The notes under the pieces: model-generated
Database searches by the model: none
Told to the model about the DNA's origin: nothing
The model's input: only the letters and a program-made list of their open reading frames with translations
Source: Prorocentrum cordatum
Lineage: Eukaryota; Sar; Dinophyceae; Prorocentrales; Prorocentraceae
Assembly: GCA_963575745.1 (NCBI GenBank)
Contig: CAUYUJ010002714.1
Span: 135,228-199,227, forward strand
Reading direction: 5' to 3'
Length of the DNA stretch: 64,000 bases
Made by a program: the position numbers and the translations under genes
Shown: positions 46,268-59,433 of the stretch, piece by piece
Position numbering within the stretch: position 1 is the first letter of the stretch
Layout of the letters: each line of letters opens with the position of its first letter

Positions 46268-47300
46268 AGACAGGTTCAGGCTTTCCGTGGGATTTTTTTC
46301 GCCGCCTTGCTCGCGAAATCCCTGCCGCGCCGCTCTTGTTGGCGTCGTGCCCCCAAAAAGCGCCCGCGCGCTCTTTTCTTGCTAGTGGGCATCCGCCGAG
46401 AGCGCGCGAAGATCCCTCGCGGAGCCTTCAGCCAGTGGGATCGCCGGCGCCGCGGCCTCAGGGGCAATGGCAGGCGCGGGTCCCAGTTGTCTTCGCGGGC
46501 AGATGGCCTTGCTTCTGGGCGTCGAACTCAGGCGGGACTTGGCCGAGCACAGCTTGAGGGCCCATTGTGCAGATGACCCCAGATATCAGCCTGGCAATCG
46601 TCAGGAAGCGTTGCTTCGCGAGACTGCGGCGTCGTGGATCCGCCGCAGAGAGGCCGTGGCTTGGATGGCGAAAGCTCGCGGGGAAACTCCGGAATGTTTC
46701 GCCGTGCGCTTGGGGGGACTGGCCAAGGAGATCAACGACGCCCTGAACGTGGAAGGCCTTCGCCACGCTTTCAAACAGCGCGCGCAGAAAACCGGTGGAT
46801 CGCGGCGGCAATCGCATCAGCCACTGAGCGCTGGTGCGCGCGAGCAGGCGGCGCGCCAATTCATCGACGCCACTGTCCAGCATTGCCGCAGGAGCCGTTT
46901 TGCAATGTGGCAATGGACCTTGTCGCCGTGTCTTTGGAGAGCGAACCCCGTGAACCTTGAAAAGGAGTGGCGCTGGCGTGGCGCGAGGCATCCCGCGCGG
47001 GCCACGCCCCGAGAGGATTCAGGCGCCACCAGTGACACTTTTAAATTATTTAAAAGGGAAACAGGCCCTCTGCGCGACCTTTGCGCAGCCCCTAGCATGT
47101 TCCCACCGCTCGGGCCCATAAAATTGTACCACCGCTCGTGCCGCTAGGATTATACCACCGCGCGTGCGCGCGCGTTCGCGTGCGTGCGTGTGCGCGCTCG
47201 GGGATGCGCGAGCGCGGGTGCGCGATTCGCGCGCGCGCGGTGTTCAACGCCAGAAAACCGGACATTGAATCCTGAGTGGGAACCTGAGTCCGTCCGGAGG
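46268..47300 (+). repeat. Tandem duplication, copy 2 (without the insert)
   Basis: Homologous to 44985-46250. A plus frame 46467-47147 stays open for 226 codons (including LRRDLAEHSLRAHCADDP and RLGGLAKEINDALNVEGL), whereas copy 1 is interrupted in that frame. This makes copy 2 the better candidate for residual coding potential, but no family is recognised. Its 3' end has three TACCACCG-type repeats and an alternating purine-pyrimidine GCGTGCGCGCGCG stretch (47165-47245). Confidence 0.75.
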
Positions 47301-47876
47301 ACGGCCAGACCGATTTGGCCAGCTCTGATTTTGGGAGAGCGGGATGCGCAATCACAAATCGGAAGGGCGGCGGGGATTGCACGCTGCATTTGCTTCAGCT
47401 CCGCGGGTATCCATGCAGGCTATCTATAGCACTGCGTTTTTTAGGTGGATTGGACGCGTATTTCGTTTAGTCGGTACGCTCAGTTCCGTACTTCGTCGTT
47501 TTCCATGCAAATGGTGCGATGATGAAGTGAAGGAGTGAGTGGACGAGAGTTTGCCCATCAACTCCAGGCCAGCGCCCATCCATGGCCCGCTGCACCACCG
47601 CCGCACGGCGGATTCAGGTCAGAATGCTCCGCCCGTCCCCAGAGAAATGCCAATCGTTCATCCATACCAGCACCGCAAGTACCCAGCATGCGCTACTGGT
47701 CAACCTCCAATTTCCTGCCAGTAGACTTGGTAGGCTAGCCGGTACCGTCTGCTCCGGCCCTAACCAAATCCATTTCAGTTTCACCGTAGCCTGTTGTCCG
47801 CCTAAAGTATACTGCAGAAGGCCGACGTGGTTAGGAAAATCTTGGGGTGTAGGAGGGTATTCGAGTGACCTGGCCG
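47301..47876. other. Unique sequence, no gene recognised
   Basis: Mixed composition with short frames only. Confidence 0.5.
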
Positions 47877-47877
47877 A

Positions 47878-48452
47878 ATGATGATGTTGATGATGATGAT
47901 GGTGGTGGTGATGGTGGTGGTGATGGTGATGATGATGGTGATGGTGATGATGGTGGTGGTGATGCTGATGGTCATGATGATGAGGATGACGATGCTGGTG
48001 ACGATAGTGATGCTGAGGCAGATGATCAGATTCATGATGCTGATGTGGGTGATGCGGATGCTGACGGCGATCTTGGAGATGGTGAGTGTGAAGATGCTCA
48101 TGCTCACGGTTCTGATGAGGAAGGCGATGGTGACGGTGATTGTGACGGTGACGGTGGCGACGACGACGACGGCGACGACGACGACGGCGGCGGCGAGGGT
48201 GGCGGCGATGACGATGACGACGACGATGACGAAGACGACACCGACGGTGGAGCTGGTGAGGATAATGAGTTCTATGATGATGATGCTTGTGGTGATGCTG
48301 ATGATGATGATGAGGATGATGAAGATGGGGATGATGATGGGGAAGAGAGTGAGGATGAGGATGATGATGGTGATGCTGATGATAATGTGGATGCGGATGA
48401 TGATGCTGCTGTTGATGATGGTGATGGTGATGGTGATGATGGTAATGCTGAC

Positions 48453-48486
<34 letters not shown>

Positions 48487-48590
48487 GTGATAGAGGCGGG
48501 CAAGGAGGAGGATGAGGAGAAGGAGGAGGAGGAAAAGAAAGATGATGATGAGGATTAACAGTAATTCGAGGACGATGATGATGCTGATTA

Positions 48591-48621
<31 letters not shown>

Positions 48622-48647
48622 GATGATACTGATGATGATGATGATAC

Positions 48648-48682
<35 letters not shown>

Positions 48683-48712
48683 CTGCTGCTGATGATGATG
48701 ATGATGATGCTT

Positions 48713-48751
<39 letters not shown>

Positions 48752-48754
48752 CTT

Positions 48755-48806
<52 letters not shown>

Positions 48807-48876
48807 CGCTGATGATGACGCTGATGATGATAATGATGATGATGATGATGATGATACTAATGATGATGATTATGTC

Positions 48877-48922
<46 letters not shown>

Positions 48923-48960
48923 CTGATGCTGATGCTGATGCTGATGCTGATGCTGATGCT

Positions 48961-49030
<70 letters not shown>

Positions 49031-49130
49031 GTGATGGTGATGGTGATGGTGATGGTGATGGTGATGGTGATGGTGGTGGTGGTGGTGATGATGGTGATGA
49101 TGACGAGGAGGAGGATGATGAGGAGAAGGA
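47878..49130 (+). repeat. GAT microsatellite, 1.25 kb
   Basis: GAT with GGT, GAC, GCT and TAT interruptions. Includes GATGCT (48920-48960) and GATGGT (49028-49075) hexamer sub-blocks. Confidence 0.95.
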
Positions 49131-49329
49131 GAAGGAGGAGAAGGAGGAAGAGGAACGGAGGAGAGCGAATGACATTATGGGCAGGACAGCACCTTGAGGA
49201 CCCAGGTCCCCTCCCAGTCGCCTCCTTGCCCTGCTCCTCTTCCAGCTCCACCACCCTTTCCCCCCATTGGGAAGGAGGACCTGGACGAGTGAGGGTGAAC
49301 GGGGGGATTCAAGATGGCGAGTGATGATG

Positions 49330-49495
49330 ATGGAGAAGGAGGATGAGGAGGATGAGGAGGAGGATGAGGATGAGGATGAGGATGATGAGGAGGAGGAGGA
49401 GGAGGAGGAGGAGGAGGAGGAGGAGGAGGAGAAGGAGGAGGAGACGGAGGAGGAGGAGGAGGAGGAGGAGGAGGAGGAGGAGGAGGGGGGTCAGG
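49330..49495 (+). repeat. GGA microsatellite
   Basis: GGATGAGGA, then pure GGA. A short GC-rich segment before it (49135-49320) and a longer one after it (49500-49790) contain no recognised gene. Confidence 0.95.
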
Positions 49496-49794
49496 AGGGA
49501 GGAGGGAGGATCATGGGAATGGGGACGGGTGTGGCCTGCATCCGCGGCAGACGGGGCGGGCGAGCCACCTCGGCCCGTGACGCCCCCCCCCCTTGCGGTC
49601 GTCGGAATCACCCCCGAGGCCAGCCGCTGCACGGGCCGTTGCCCGTCTCACGCCCTCGCACCTCCTCGACGTCGGACCCTCGCACCCTCCTCCTCCACAA
49701 TTACTCAATATGAATACTACTCTCCCTCTTCCCCTGATGACGTCTTGGGAGTAGCCGCCCCCCCTCCCGCGTATTATTTTTTTACACACAGGTT

Positions 49795-49985
49795 TCCACG
49801 GAGTTGGGCTTTCGCCTGCATTTTTTTCCAACATGCTGCTCTCGCTGAGGCGCCGGCCTCATTTTCGGGCCCCGCTCGTTCCGAATCGTGCTCCCGCTGC
49901 AGCGTGGGTCTCATTTTCGGATCGGTGTTTTGCCTCCGTCGTTCAGGATGGCGTTCTCGCCCCAGCGCGGGCCTCTTTCTCGCGC
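49795..49985 (+). repeat. ~58-bp short tandem repeat
   Basis: Three to four diverged units sharing GTTCTCGCTCCAGCGCGGGC-like sequence, then CTCATTTTCGG (for example 49859 and 49910). Confidence 0.65.
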
Positions 49986-49999
49986 GCCCATCCGCCCGC

Positions 50000-50560
<561 letters not shown>

Positions 50561-50699
50561 ACGCGCACCACCACCCACTACGCACGCGCGCGCGGAGCCA
50601 CAGGGCCGCTACGACACGCGTCCGCGGATAGAGAAAATCAGCGCCATGGTAAGGGATGGGAGGGAGGGGTAGGACGTCAGATATGACGCGAGCGCACAT

Positions 50700-51060
50700 A
50701 GCTTGTCCTCCTCCCCCTCCCCCTTCCCCCTCCCCCTCCTCCTCCTCCTCCTCCGCCTCCTCCTCCTCCTCCTCCTCCTCCTCCTCCTCTCGTGGCGCTG
50801 CAGCAACGTGCAGCCGCGCCGCTCTCCCTGCTGGCGGGAGCCCCGCGGCTTCGCGTGCCGTCCCTGTGTGTGCCTCCAGCCACCGCAGGCCGACAGGCAG
50901 GTCGGGGCACTCGTCGAAATGGATGGCCAGGGGCGAGGAGTGGGACGGAGGAACGCAAGAAGGACGGGCGGCTCCTCTAACCTGGCTCGAGCAGATGCCC
51001 GGGCTCGCATCCAACTGGGGCTGCAGCGAAGGCGTATTTCTCCGCACCTCCCTGCCTCTC
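50700..51060 (-). other. CCT tract followed by a coding-like island
   Basis: A CCT tract fills 50705-50790. On the minus strand, 51047-50795 can encode HSSPLAIHFDECPDLPVGLR, then WLEAHTGTAREAAGLPPAG, running into poly-Glu. An exon is possible; no family is recognised. Confidence 0.2.
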
Positions 51061-51239
51061 GTCCCCTCCGCCCTCCCCCCCTCTGGTGCTCCTCTCCTTC
51101 CCCCCTTCTTCCCTCCCCGCTCCTTCTAGCCTCGAGTATAACCTGCAGGAGCACATGATCCGCTCACGCCCGCGGGCCACCAACACGCTCCTCCCTCCCT
51201 CGCCCCTGCCTCGTCTCTACTGTTGCCCGGGCCTTGTTG

Positions 51240-51500
51240 TTGGCCCTCGTCTTCGTCTGCCTATTCGTTGTCGTCCTCGTCGTCGGGCTCGTCTCCATCG
51301 CCGTCGCCATCGTCGTCGCCGCTGCCGAGGTCGTCGTTCGCCGTCGCCGCCGTTGTCGCCGCCGTCGTCGCCGCCGTCGTCCCCTCGCGGTCGGGCCGCC
51401 AGGCCCGCGCGCGCATCGAGAGGGACTTCCGCATCAACAACGCGATGAGCTTGAAGGCGCCCCGGTGGGGCGGGAGGGGCACGACCGCCTGTAGACAAGA
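51240..51500 (+). repeat. GTC tracts and adjacent Arg-rich island
   Basis: CGTCGTC/GCCGTC tracts at 51240-51385. The following stretch (51388-51490) can encode RQARARIERDFRINNAMSLK, a possible short exon with no recognised family. Confidence 0.6.
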
Positions 51501-51509
51501 CTCGAATCA

Positions 51510-51632
51510 TAACAACAACAACAACAACAACACCAACAACAACAACAACAACACCACCAACAACAACAACACCAACAACAACAACACCAACAACAACAAC
51601 AACAACACTAACAATAACAATAATAGCCGCCA
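51510..51632 (+). repeat. AAC microsatellite
   Basis: AACAACACC-type repeat, the reverse complement of the TTG tracts at 11.9-14.7 kb. Confidence 0.95.
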
Positions 51633-51677
51633 TGTCATTCCTAATCCTACTGCATCACGTCGTGCAAGTGATACGGC

Positions 51678-52570
51678 GCTCGAGTACTCTGGATCGCTTA
51701 TCGGGGGCGGCAGAGAGGGGGGTGATGACCAGGGGGGGGGTGGATATCATGGCGGGGGCCATGATGTTTCCCCCGATTTTATGGCGCCCCTGCTTATTTC
51801 ATTGCGCCCCTGGCCCCCCCGCTGGGCCGCGCACGTGCCGCCGGTCATGATTTGCACCCCCCCCTTTTGCACACCCTCCTCTTGGCCGCTCCCGAGCTTA
51901 ATAATCGCCCTTTTTTGGAGTGCCTGGGGGGTTTGGTGCAGGGGGGGTTGGCCGCGCCGCGTTTTCATGTGTGTGTGCCCCCCCTTGGTTGATTGATAAG
52001 AAGTTCGGAGTAAGCAGTACGGTGCTCGAGTACCCTTCCCGCTCCTGCGGGGCCTCTCTGAATGGGGTGGGAGGGGCACGACACCTGGAAAGCAACACTG
52101 CGCCCGAGCGCTCTGCCCGCTCTGGCTTCGCCTCCCTGGAGGGGTTGGGGGGGCGCTCTGGCGCGGCCTTCCTGGAGGGGTGGGAGGGCACGACATCTGG
52201 TAAGTCATATTGCGCTCGAGTGCTCTGCCCGCTCTGGCTGGGCCTTTCTGGAGGGGCACGACATCTTTTAAATCATGTGGTGCTCGAGTACCCTGCCCGC
52301 CTTGGCGGGGCCTCCCCGGATGGGTGGGAGTGGTACGATACCCAGAAAATTTGGCACTCGAATGCTCTGCCCGCTCTGGCCAGGCCTTCTGGAGGGGTGG
52401 GAGGGGCACGTCATGACACCTTGTACATAATATGGTGCTCGGATACCCTCCCCGCTCTGGCTGGGCCTCCCTGGAGGGTTGGGAGGGGCACGAAATCTTG
52501 TAACTATTATGCTCGAGCTGGCGGGGCCTCCCTGGGGGTGGGTGGGAGGGGCCCGACAACTTGTACAGAT
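51678..52570 (+). repeat. ~75-bp tandem array
   Basis: GTGCTCGAGTACCCTGCCCGC and variants recur at 51678 (isolated), 52024, 52102, 52214, 52282, 52354, 52437 and 52511. Each is followed by CTGGCTGGGCCTCCCTGGAG-like sequence and GGGTGGGAGGGGCACGA. Spacing is mostly 68-83 bp, once 112. Confidence 0.85.
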
Positions 52571-52689
52571 TCCCTACCTAGTCTCTGCCTAGACGGGTTC
52601 TTACTCTCTTGGCTTAAAGGGGCCGGGCAGTGTAATGCGCCCCGGGCGGTTCCCCCAGGATCCGCCCCGCGGTTCCCCCAGGTGCGTCC

Positions 52690-53160
52690 CCTTAGCTTAC
52701 CGTTGCTTATCTCATCTTAGCTTAGCTTATTTCATCTTAGCCTAGCTTAGCTTCATCTTAGCTCAGGTTTATCTTAGCTTAGCTTACCTTCATCTTAGCT
52801 TCGCTGAGCTTTAGCATAACAGAGCACATCATAGCATAGCATAGCGTAGCATGTCATAGCGCAGCACAGCATATCACATCAAAGCCCACCATATCATAAC
52901 ATAGCGCAGCATAACATAGCATAGCATAGCATAGCACAGCGCAGCACAGCACAGCACAGCACCGCATAGCACAGCGCAGCATAGCATAGCATAGCATATC
53001 GAGCATAACACAGCGCAGCCGAGCGTACCCTAGCATAGCATAGCATAGCATAGCGCAGCATAGCGCAGCATAGCAACGCATAGCATAGCATAGCATAGCA
53101 TATCGCAGCATAGCACAGCATAGCATAGCAACAAAGCAAAGGCAACGCAACAGCAGCTAC
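52690..53160 (+). repeat. Pentanucleotide TTAGC then ATAGC array
   Basis: CTTAGCTTAGCTT units (52690-52815) change into CATAGCATAGCATAGC (52815-53160), with CACAGCACAGC variants. Confidence 0.95.
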
Positions 53161-53237
53161 AGCAAAGCAAAGCACAAGCAACGCAACGACAGACCTGCAG
53201 TGCTGAACAGCCTGCAGCTCTTGCAGGAGCCAATGCG

Positions 53238-53450
53238 AACGTGGCGATGTAGATGTAGATGTAGATGTAGGTGTAGGTGTAGGTGTAGGTGTAGATGTGG
53301 ATGTAGGTGTATATGTAGATGCAGATGTAGCTGTAGGTGTAGATGTGGGTGTAGATGTAGATGTAGATGTGAGTCTCGTTCTTGATGTTGATGTAGATGT
53401 AGATGCAGGTGTAGATGTAAATGTAGCTGTCGGTGTAGATGTAGATGTTG
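53238..53450 (+). repeat. TGTAGA/TGTAGG hexanucleotide array
   Basis: GATGTAGATGTAGATGTAGG and variants; frames alternate Val/Asp on plus and His/Leu on minus. Confidence 0.95.
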
Positions 53451-53459
53451 CTTTCCTAA

Positions 53460-53717
53460 ATGCTCCAACTCCTCGGTAGGGTCGACTGGGATAATTATTG
53501 TCACACGTACCCCTCCGAGGGAGTAGAGCTCAAAGACGATCAATTCCCAGCCCGTTCGAGATTTGTCTTGCCGTTTTACTCGGGGCGTTGTTAACATGTT
53601 AAACATCGGTGCATCCTTCACGCAGATCGCGACGTCAGGATCAAACGACACAGCCTTTGAGACACAATGGAATTTTATGATTTTGAGCCCGATTCTTTGA
53701 ACATCGCAGTTTCGCAC
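53460..53717 (-). other. Coding-like island on the minus strand
   Basis: From 53717 downward the minus strand encodes about 85 non-repetitive residues, including GLKIIKFHCVSKAVSFDPDV, TGWELIVFELYSLGGVRVTI and [11 protein letters not shown]. It then enters the hexanucleotide repeat in frame. Residue use is balanced and beta-strand-like. A GGGGTACGTGTG sequence inside could be a GT donor. This is one of the better exon candidates, but no family is recognised. Confidence 0.3.
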
Positions 53718-53824
53718 GCGACATCATCCAACAGCTGAGCCCATTGCGATCCGTTGGGAAACAGCAGTTTCGTTTATCCACCCTCACAACATCGAGCCCC
53801 GACGCACAACAACACAACAATTAA

Positions 53825-54610
53825 CACACACGCACACGTTTTATAAGCGCGAAGGGAGTCCAGTGTCGAGGCGAACGAGCAGGGGGGAGGGGGAGGGAGG
53901 GGCGGGGCACAAGCACGCACCCACACACCCACACACACCCCGCACCCACACACCGACACACACACACACACACTTTTGGCGATCGCGGCGCCGCGCGCGG
54001 CGAAAGCGGGATTAGAAAGCACAAGGACGCGGACACAGACACGATCACACACAGACACAGATACAGACACAGACACAGACACAGACACACTCACACACAC
54101 ACACGCACGCTTGCACGCACGCACACACAGACACACGCAGTCATAGACACAGACACACACAGACACACACAGACAGACACACAAACACAGACAGACACAC
54201 AGCCACACACACACACACACACACACACTTTTTGACGGTCGAGGCCTCGCGCGCAGCGTCGAGGCGGAGACACGTCAGCTCCAGTGTGCGCGCCATACGC
54301 ACACGCACCGGAGATACCACACACAACACAACACACAGAGCACACACAACCGCTACAACACACATAACACACACAACGACCATACACACGCACACACGCA
54401 GACAACACACACATCACAGACAACTCACACAACACCCAACACAAGCAATACACAACGCTAACACACATCACAACACACCGAACACATAATACGCATAACG
54501 CACGACCCACCCATAATTCACACATAGCACACCCATGACACAACACACGCACACAACTTACCTCACAAACACACATGCACACGTTAGCCACAACACACGT
54601 ACGCATCCGG
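53825..54610 (+). repeat. CA-rich and ACACAG microsatellites
   Basis: ACACAC, CACAGA and ACAACACAC tracts, interrupted by CTTTTGGCGATCG (53972) and CTTTTTGACGGTCGAGGC (54227). These two interruptions are each followed by a GC-rich block ending in GAAAGCG or GAGGCGG and look like related insertions. Confidence 0.85.
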
Positions 54611-54649
54611 TACATGTGTTTGCATGAGCCTCGGCACGCACGTGCCAAA

Positions 54650-54840
54650 TGTAACAGTAATTATCATAGTGGGAGTGGTAGAAGTGACAGTAGTTGTAGT
54701 AGTGGTTGTAGTTGTCGTTGTATTGGTAGCAGTGGTCGTAGCGGTCGTAGTGCTAGTGGGTAGTAGAAGGTACTCACGGTAGTAGCTAGTAGTGGTAGTA
54801 GTGGTAGTAGCCGTAGTAGCGGTAGTAGTACTGGTGGTGG
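54650..54840 (+). repeat. GTAGTG/GTAGTA microsatellite
   Basis: Degenerate trinucleotide and hexanucleotide GTAGTAGTGGTAG tract. Confidence 0.85.
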
Positions 54841-55390
54841 CTGAAGGGGAAAGAGGAGGAGGAGAAGGAGGATGTAGGAGCAGGACAGGGTGTCTTAACC
54901 TTGCGACGTACCCAACCCATCTGAGCTAGATGACGAGAGGGGCTGGTCCAGAACAGTTTGGCACCTGACAACGCAGGATCTGTCATTCGTTGTGCAAGCT
55001 GTCTGGGAAGCGCGCGCGTTGCGCGACTCACAGGGCAGCAAGAGGGACGAGGACCGAGGTCCCAGGCTCGGAGAGGAAGTGGGGATGGGAACGAGGGGCA
55101 CGGGACAAGGACGGAAGAGGGGCCGACACGGGAAGGGCTACAGCAGCAGAGACACGGCGAAGCAGGACGACGACGCCAACAGAAGACGCCAGGTCAGGAA
55201 ACAGGGTAGCGGTCAAGTCCCCCAGTGGCATGCTGGGCAAGCAGCGCGGCCTTGCTCATGTCGCCTTTATGATCCGCTGCTCAGAGCTGAGCGAGGCCGA
55301 CCTCGCCCACCGCGTTCCCCGCTTCATCCCTGCACCGTGCAGCGCGGGAGCTACACGCCCGCACGCGCGCCGCCAGGTTTTCGGGACCCG
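54841..55390. other. Mixed sequence, no gene recognised
   Basis: Purine-rich in part (55060-55200). Three overlapping open frames are compositional. Confidence 0.4.
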
Positions 55391-55640
55391 CGGGACGTCA
55401 CCCCGCTGCTTGACCCCCCAGCAGCCTTCGAACATGGAGGCAATGCTTGCAGGCCGAAGCCCCCGAAGAATGGCGAGGTCTAATGTCGGTCCGCGCGGGA
55501 CGCCGCTCCGTTGGACCCCCCAGCAAGCCTCGAACGTGGCGACGGTTTCGCAGATCGCACCCCCCTCAGGAATGGCGAGGTCGAACTTGCGTCCGAGCGG
55601 GCCGACTTTCCGCTGGAACCGTGGCAGCACCCCCGCAGGT
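55391..55640 (+). repeat. ~104-bp tandem unit, 2.3 copies
   Basis: CGGGAC starts at 55391 and 55496, and a third, partial unit starts at 55598. Shared words are GACCCCCCAGCA, CCTCGAACGTGG or a variant, and GAATGGCGAGGTC. Confidence 0.85.
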
Positions 55641-57020
55641 GCGCGAGGGCAAGCGCAAGGCGCAGCTGCAGCAACGGCTGGACGTGCTGCGGGCGCAGTG
55701 CGACGTGCGCGCGCAACGCCCCCCCCCCGCCGCTGGCTGCTCGGAGGTTCCGACCGAGAGGGAGGGGGAGAGGGAGGATACGCTCAAGGGAGGGGGAAGG
55801 GGGGAAGGGGAGGGGGAGGAGGGAGGGGGGAGGATGGCAGAGGCGGACGGACATAAGCATGGAGGGGGGATGTGTACAGGGGAGGGAGAGGGAGGGTTCA
55901 AGAGCGAACGCTGAAGGAAGAGGAACTGGAAGTGGAGCAGGATAATGAAACGGATGTAGGATGCTTGACGGATGACGAGCAGGAGGATGAGGAGGATGAC
56001 TGGCGGCGACGTCTGGCGTGTATTTACATGATGCCTTGCATATCGTCCTTGCATGCGTTATTGTGCAGTTACCTTCTGTTCCCAGGTCGGCTCTAGCAGT
56101 CAGCGCTCTGACTTCGATTCCCGTTTCATCTTGCGCGTTGCCATTATTTCGTTTTCATGGTGTTAGGGATGAAGGGGTTACCCAAGACAGTTTCAAGACA
56201 ACCCGACATTCTTAGGTGTGTCGTCGTCGTGGCAATGTATTACAGAGGTCATGGGTAGTTGTCCGGCAACGGTTCGATGCGATACGTATCAATCATACGC
56301 GTTGTGGTTCTCAGAGTTTTGATGTACATTGCGTGTATGTTGCGTATCTGGTTGTATGGTATGCGCGGCGATTTTGAAATGCGACGCGCGTAGGCGCACT
56401 TGAATATTCAACGAGAGTACTGGCCTACGTGTATGCACATGTGGAACGCGTCGGCACACAGTCGTACCACACAAGGCTGGTTACCGAATGAACGGCATCG
56501 AGATGTATGAATCGTTGGTTGTAGTTCAGTAGCTGGTCGAATGGTTCATTTGAGCAAGCCGTGAAGTATTGGTCATTTCATGTGCATTTTCTCCTTGCGC
56601 ATGATGTTCGTGCGCGTGCACGCGCCTGCGCCGTTGGACGCCCAGAGCAAGTGAGCCATGGGGGGTAGTTAACTGCGTGCCGCGCAAGCCCGTGCAGGAG
56701 AACGCATCATGCGAAACTGCAAATTGGGGCCGGGAACGTGCCCACAACACTATGTGCTGTTTGCCCACCGTTCAATGTCAACGGGCCTTCCCAAACATTG
56801 TCTGTTTTTGTTCAACACCCGTCGCCATCTTGTCCCAGATACCTTAGTGCATGCACGCGCGGCTCCCTTGCAGCTTCCGAGGCAGCAGTCAGCAGTGCTG
56901 GGGCAGCAGCCAGCAGACCAGGGAGCAGTCAGCAGTGTTCGGGCAGCAGTCAGCGGGCTTACTCGGCGGGCGGCGCGGTCCGCCCGCGCGCGACAGGTTT
57001 TAAACGAGAGCATCCACGGG
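55641..57020. other. G/A-rich stretch then unique sequence, no gene recognised
   Basis: 55750-55990 is purine-rich. 56060-56850 is mixed and lacks any recognisable gene. 56880-56965 has short GCAGCAGTCAGCAGTG repeats. Confidence 0.45.
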
Positions 57021-57024
57021 CTCA

Positions 57025-57290
57025 GTGGCCACTGCGCCTGGTTCCAGGACTTGCTGCCCGTCGAAGAAGAAAAACGGTGTAGACATAAACTTTAGGAGCT
57101 CCGCGCAGATTTCTTGGATCCGCGTTGGGTTCCAGTGGCGGCGCCTCTGGCGCCGCGCACTCCGCGCGCCAAGGAGGGGAGCTCAACACATCCGCTTGGA
57201 CCGTCGATCTTTCTTCCTCGAGGGCATGGATCTCGGGAGGCGATGGGTCGGACGGACGGGGGCAGGAGTGGGTGAGGGGGGACGGGGGGG
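57025..57290 (-). other. Coding-like island, possible coiled-coil fragment
   Basis: The minus strand from about 57290 encodes PPEIHALEEERSTVQADVLS and continues open to a stop near 57026. A second minus frame overlaps it with IQEICAELLKFMSTPFFFFD, then GQQVLEPGAVATEPVDALV. Either could be an exon, or both pieces of a frameshifted relic. No family is recognised. Confidence 0.25.
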
Positions 57291-57454
57291 AGGAGCCGCG
57301 GAGGGAGGAGAGGTGTGGGGACGGGGAGGGGAGGAGGGGAGTGCGGGGGGCGGCGGAGGACCAGAGAGGACAGGGGCAGGTGGGCAGGCTGGGGAGTGGC
57401 TCGGGAAAGTGCGCGGCGACGGCCGATACGAGAGTCGTGCGTCAAGGAATGCGG

Positions 57455-58235
57455 GCAAAGCTGCTGCTGATGATGATGATGATGCTGTTGTTGATGATGG
57501 TGATGATGCTGATGATGATGATGCTGATGACGATGATGATGATGACGATGATGGTGGTGGGGGGAACCACCAGCATCACCACGAACACCACCATCGCTAT
57601 TCCCATCATTACCATCATCATCACCATCACTAATGTCGTCATCATCACTACCATCCCCATCCCCATCATCTTCATCCACCATCATCACCACCACCTCAAT
57701 TATCGTAATCGGTACTATCACCACCATCACCATTACTTACATCTTCACATATTCATCATCATCAGCATGAGCACCACTCGTCCTCATCATCATCAGCATG
57801 ACCATCATCAGGAGCAGCATCATTATCATCATCGATATTCGAATCGCCAGCATCATCATCATCATCACCATCATCACCATCATCATACTCAGCATAACCA
57901 TCGTCATCGTCATCTTCGTTATCATCATCATCATCATCATCATCATCGCCGTCATCATCATCATCATCGTCGTCGTCGTCGTCATCACCATACTCATCAT
58001 CATCATCATCATCGTCATTGTCATTATCACCATCATCATTACCATCCTCATTATCATCACCATCATCATCACACCGTCGTCATTATCATCATCAGCATCA
58101 TCAGCAGTATCATCATCAGCATCAGCATCATCATAAGTGTCATGATCATCGCCATCGCCATCGCCATCGTCATCACTATCGTAATCCTCATCAGCATCCT
58201 CATCCTCATCCTCATCCTCATCCTCATCCTCATCC

Positions 58236-58293
<58 letters not shown>

Positions 58294-58345
58294 AATCATA
58301 ATCAGAATCATCATCCTCGCCCTCGGCATCGTCACCGTCACCACC
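57455..58345. repeat. GAT tract switching to its reverse complement
   Basis: GAT on the plus strand (57462-57557) changes after GGTGGTGGGGGGAACCACC to ATC/CAT from 57570 to 58345. The switch point makes a large imperfect inverted repeat. Confidence 0.9.
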
Positions 58346-58624
58346 ATCCTGGCTAGGATCATGCCTGTTTCTGGAGCAGGCCCGGCTCCCTCGCCGCTCG
58401 CTTCGGACGCGCCGCCGCAGCGCCCCGCTTGCTCGAGGGCTCCGCCCACCCCGCCGCGGGGCTCCGCTCCAGGGCTCGCTCGAGGAGTCCGCTCGAGGGC
58501 TCCGCTGGCGCCGCAGAGGGCGGCTGGCGGGGGGCGTAGGCCCGTGCCGCCACATTCGCGTGGGGGGCGGGGTGCCGCTGAGAGGGGCCTGGCTAGGCCG
58601 AGAAGGAGAGGTCGAGGAATGGCG
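58346..58624. repeat. GC-rich short repeats
   Basis: GCTCGAGGGCTCCGC recurs at 58430 and 58489 with variants between. Confidence 0.6.
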
Positions 58625-58690
58625 GAACAGGAGGAGGAGGAGGAGGAGGAGGAGGAGGAGGAGGAGGAGGAGGAGGAGGAGGAGGCGGAG
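58625..58690 (+). repeat. GGA microsatellite
   Basis: Pure GGA. It is followed by a short island (58694-58770) that can encode MERGEDLKKAVRIEELEGRQ, possibly an exon fragment. Confidence 0.9.
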
Positions 58691-58814
58691 GAATGGAGCG
58701 GGGAGAGGATTTGAAGAAGGCGGTGAGGATTGAGGAGTTGGAGGGCCGGCAGGAGAGAGGAGGAACGGGGGGAGGAGGCATAAGACGGGGAGGACTAGCA
58801 GGAGGAGGCGGAGC

Positions 58815-58887
<73 letters not shown>

Positions 58888-59349
58888 CGATGATGATGAT
58901 GATGATGCTGATGCTGATTATGATTATGATTATGATTATCATGATGATGATATTGATGATGATGATGCTGATGATGATGAGGATGATGATGATGATGAGG
59001 ATGATGCTGCCGCTGGTGATGATGGTGACGATGATGTTGAGCGATTTTGCTAATGATGCTGATGATGCTGATGATGATGTTAACGATGATTATGAGGATG
59101 CTGATGATGTTGATGACGATGATGACGACGATGCCGATGACGATGTTGCTGCTGCTGCTGATGATGCTACTTCTGATGATGATGCTGATGCTGATGTTCT
59201 TGGTGATGATGATTGCGGTGGTGGTGATGGTCACGGTGATGGCGGTGATTATGGAAACGACACTACGAGCCGATCAAGGTATATTTGCCCATTTGCGGTC
59301 CATACACGACCAGCGCAATAATGATGTTGATGTTTATGATGATGACGGC

Positions 59350-59398
<49 letters not shown>

Positions 59399-59399
59399 C

Positions 59400-59433
<34 letters not shown>

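Noticed and set aside
45710-47147. Transposase remnant in the duplicated unit
   Set aside because: The AKEINDAL stretch suggested decayed coding sequence, but I could find no DDE triad or helix-turn-helix.
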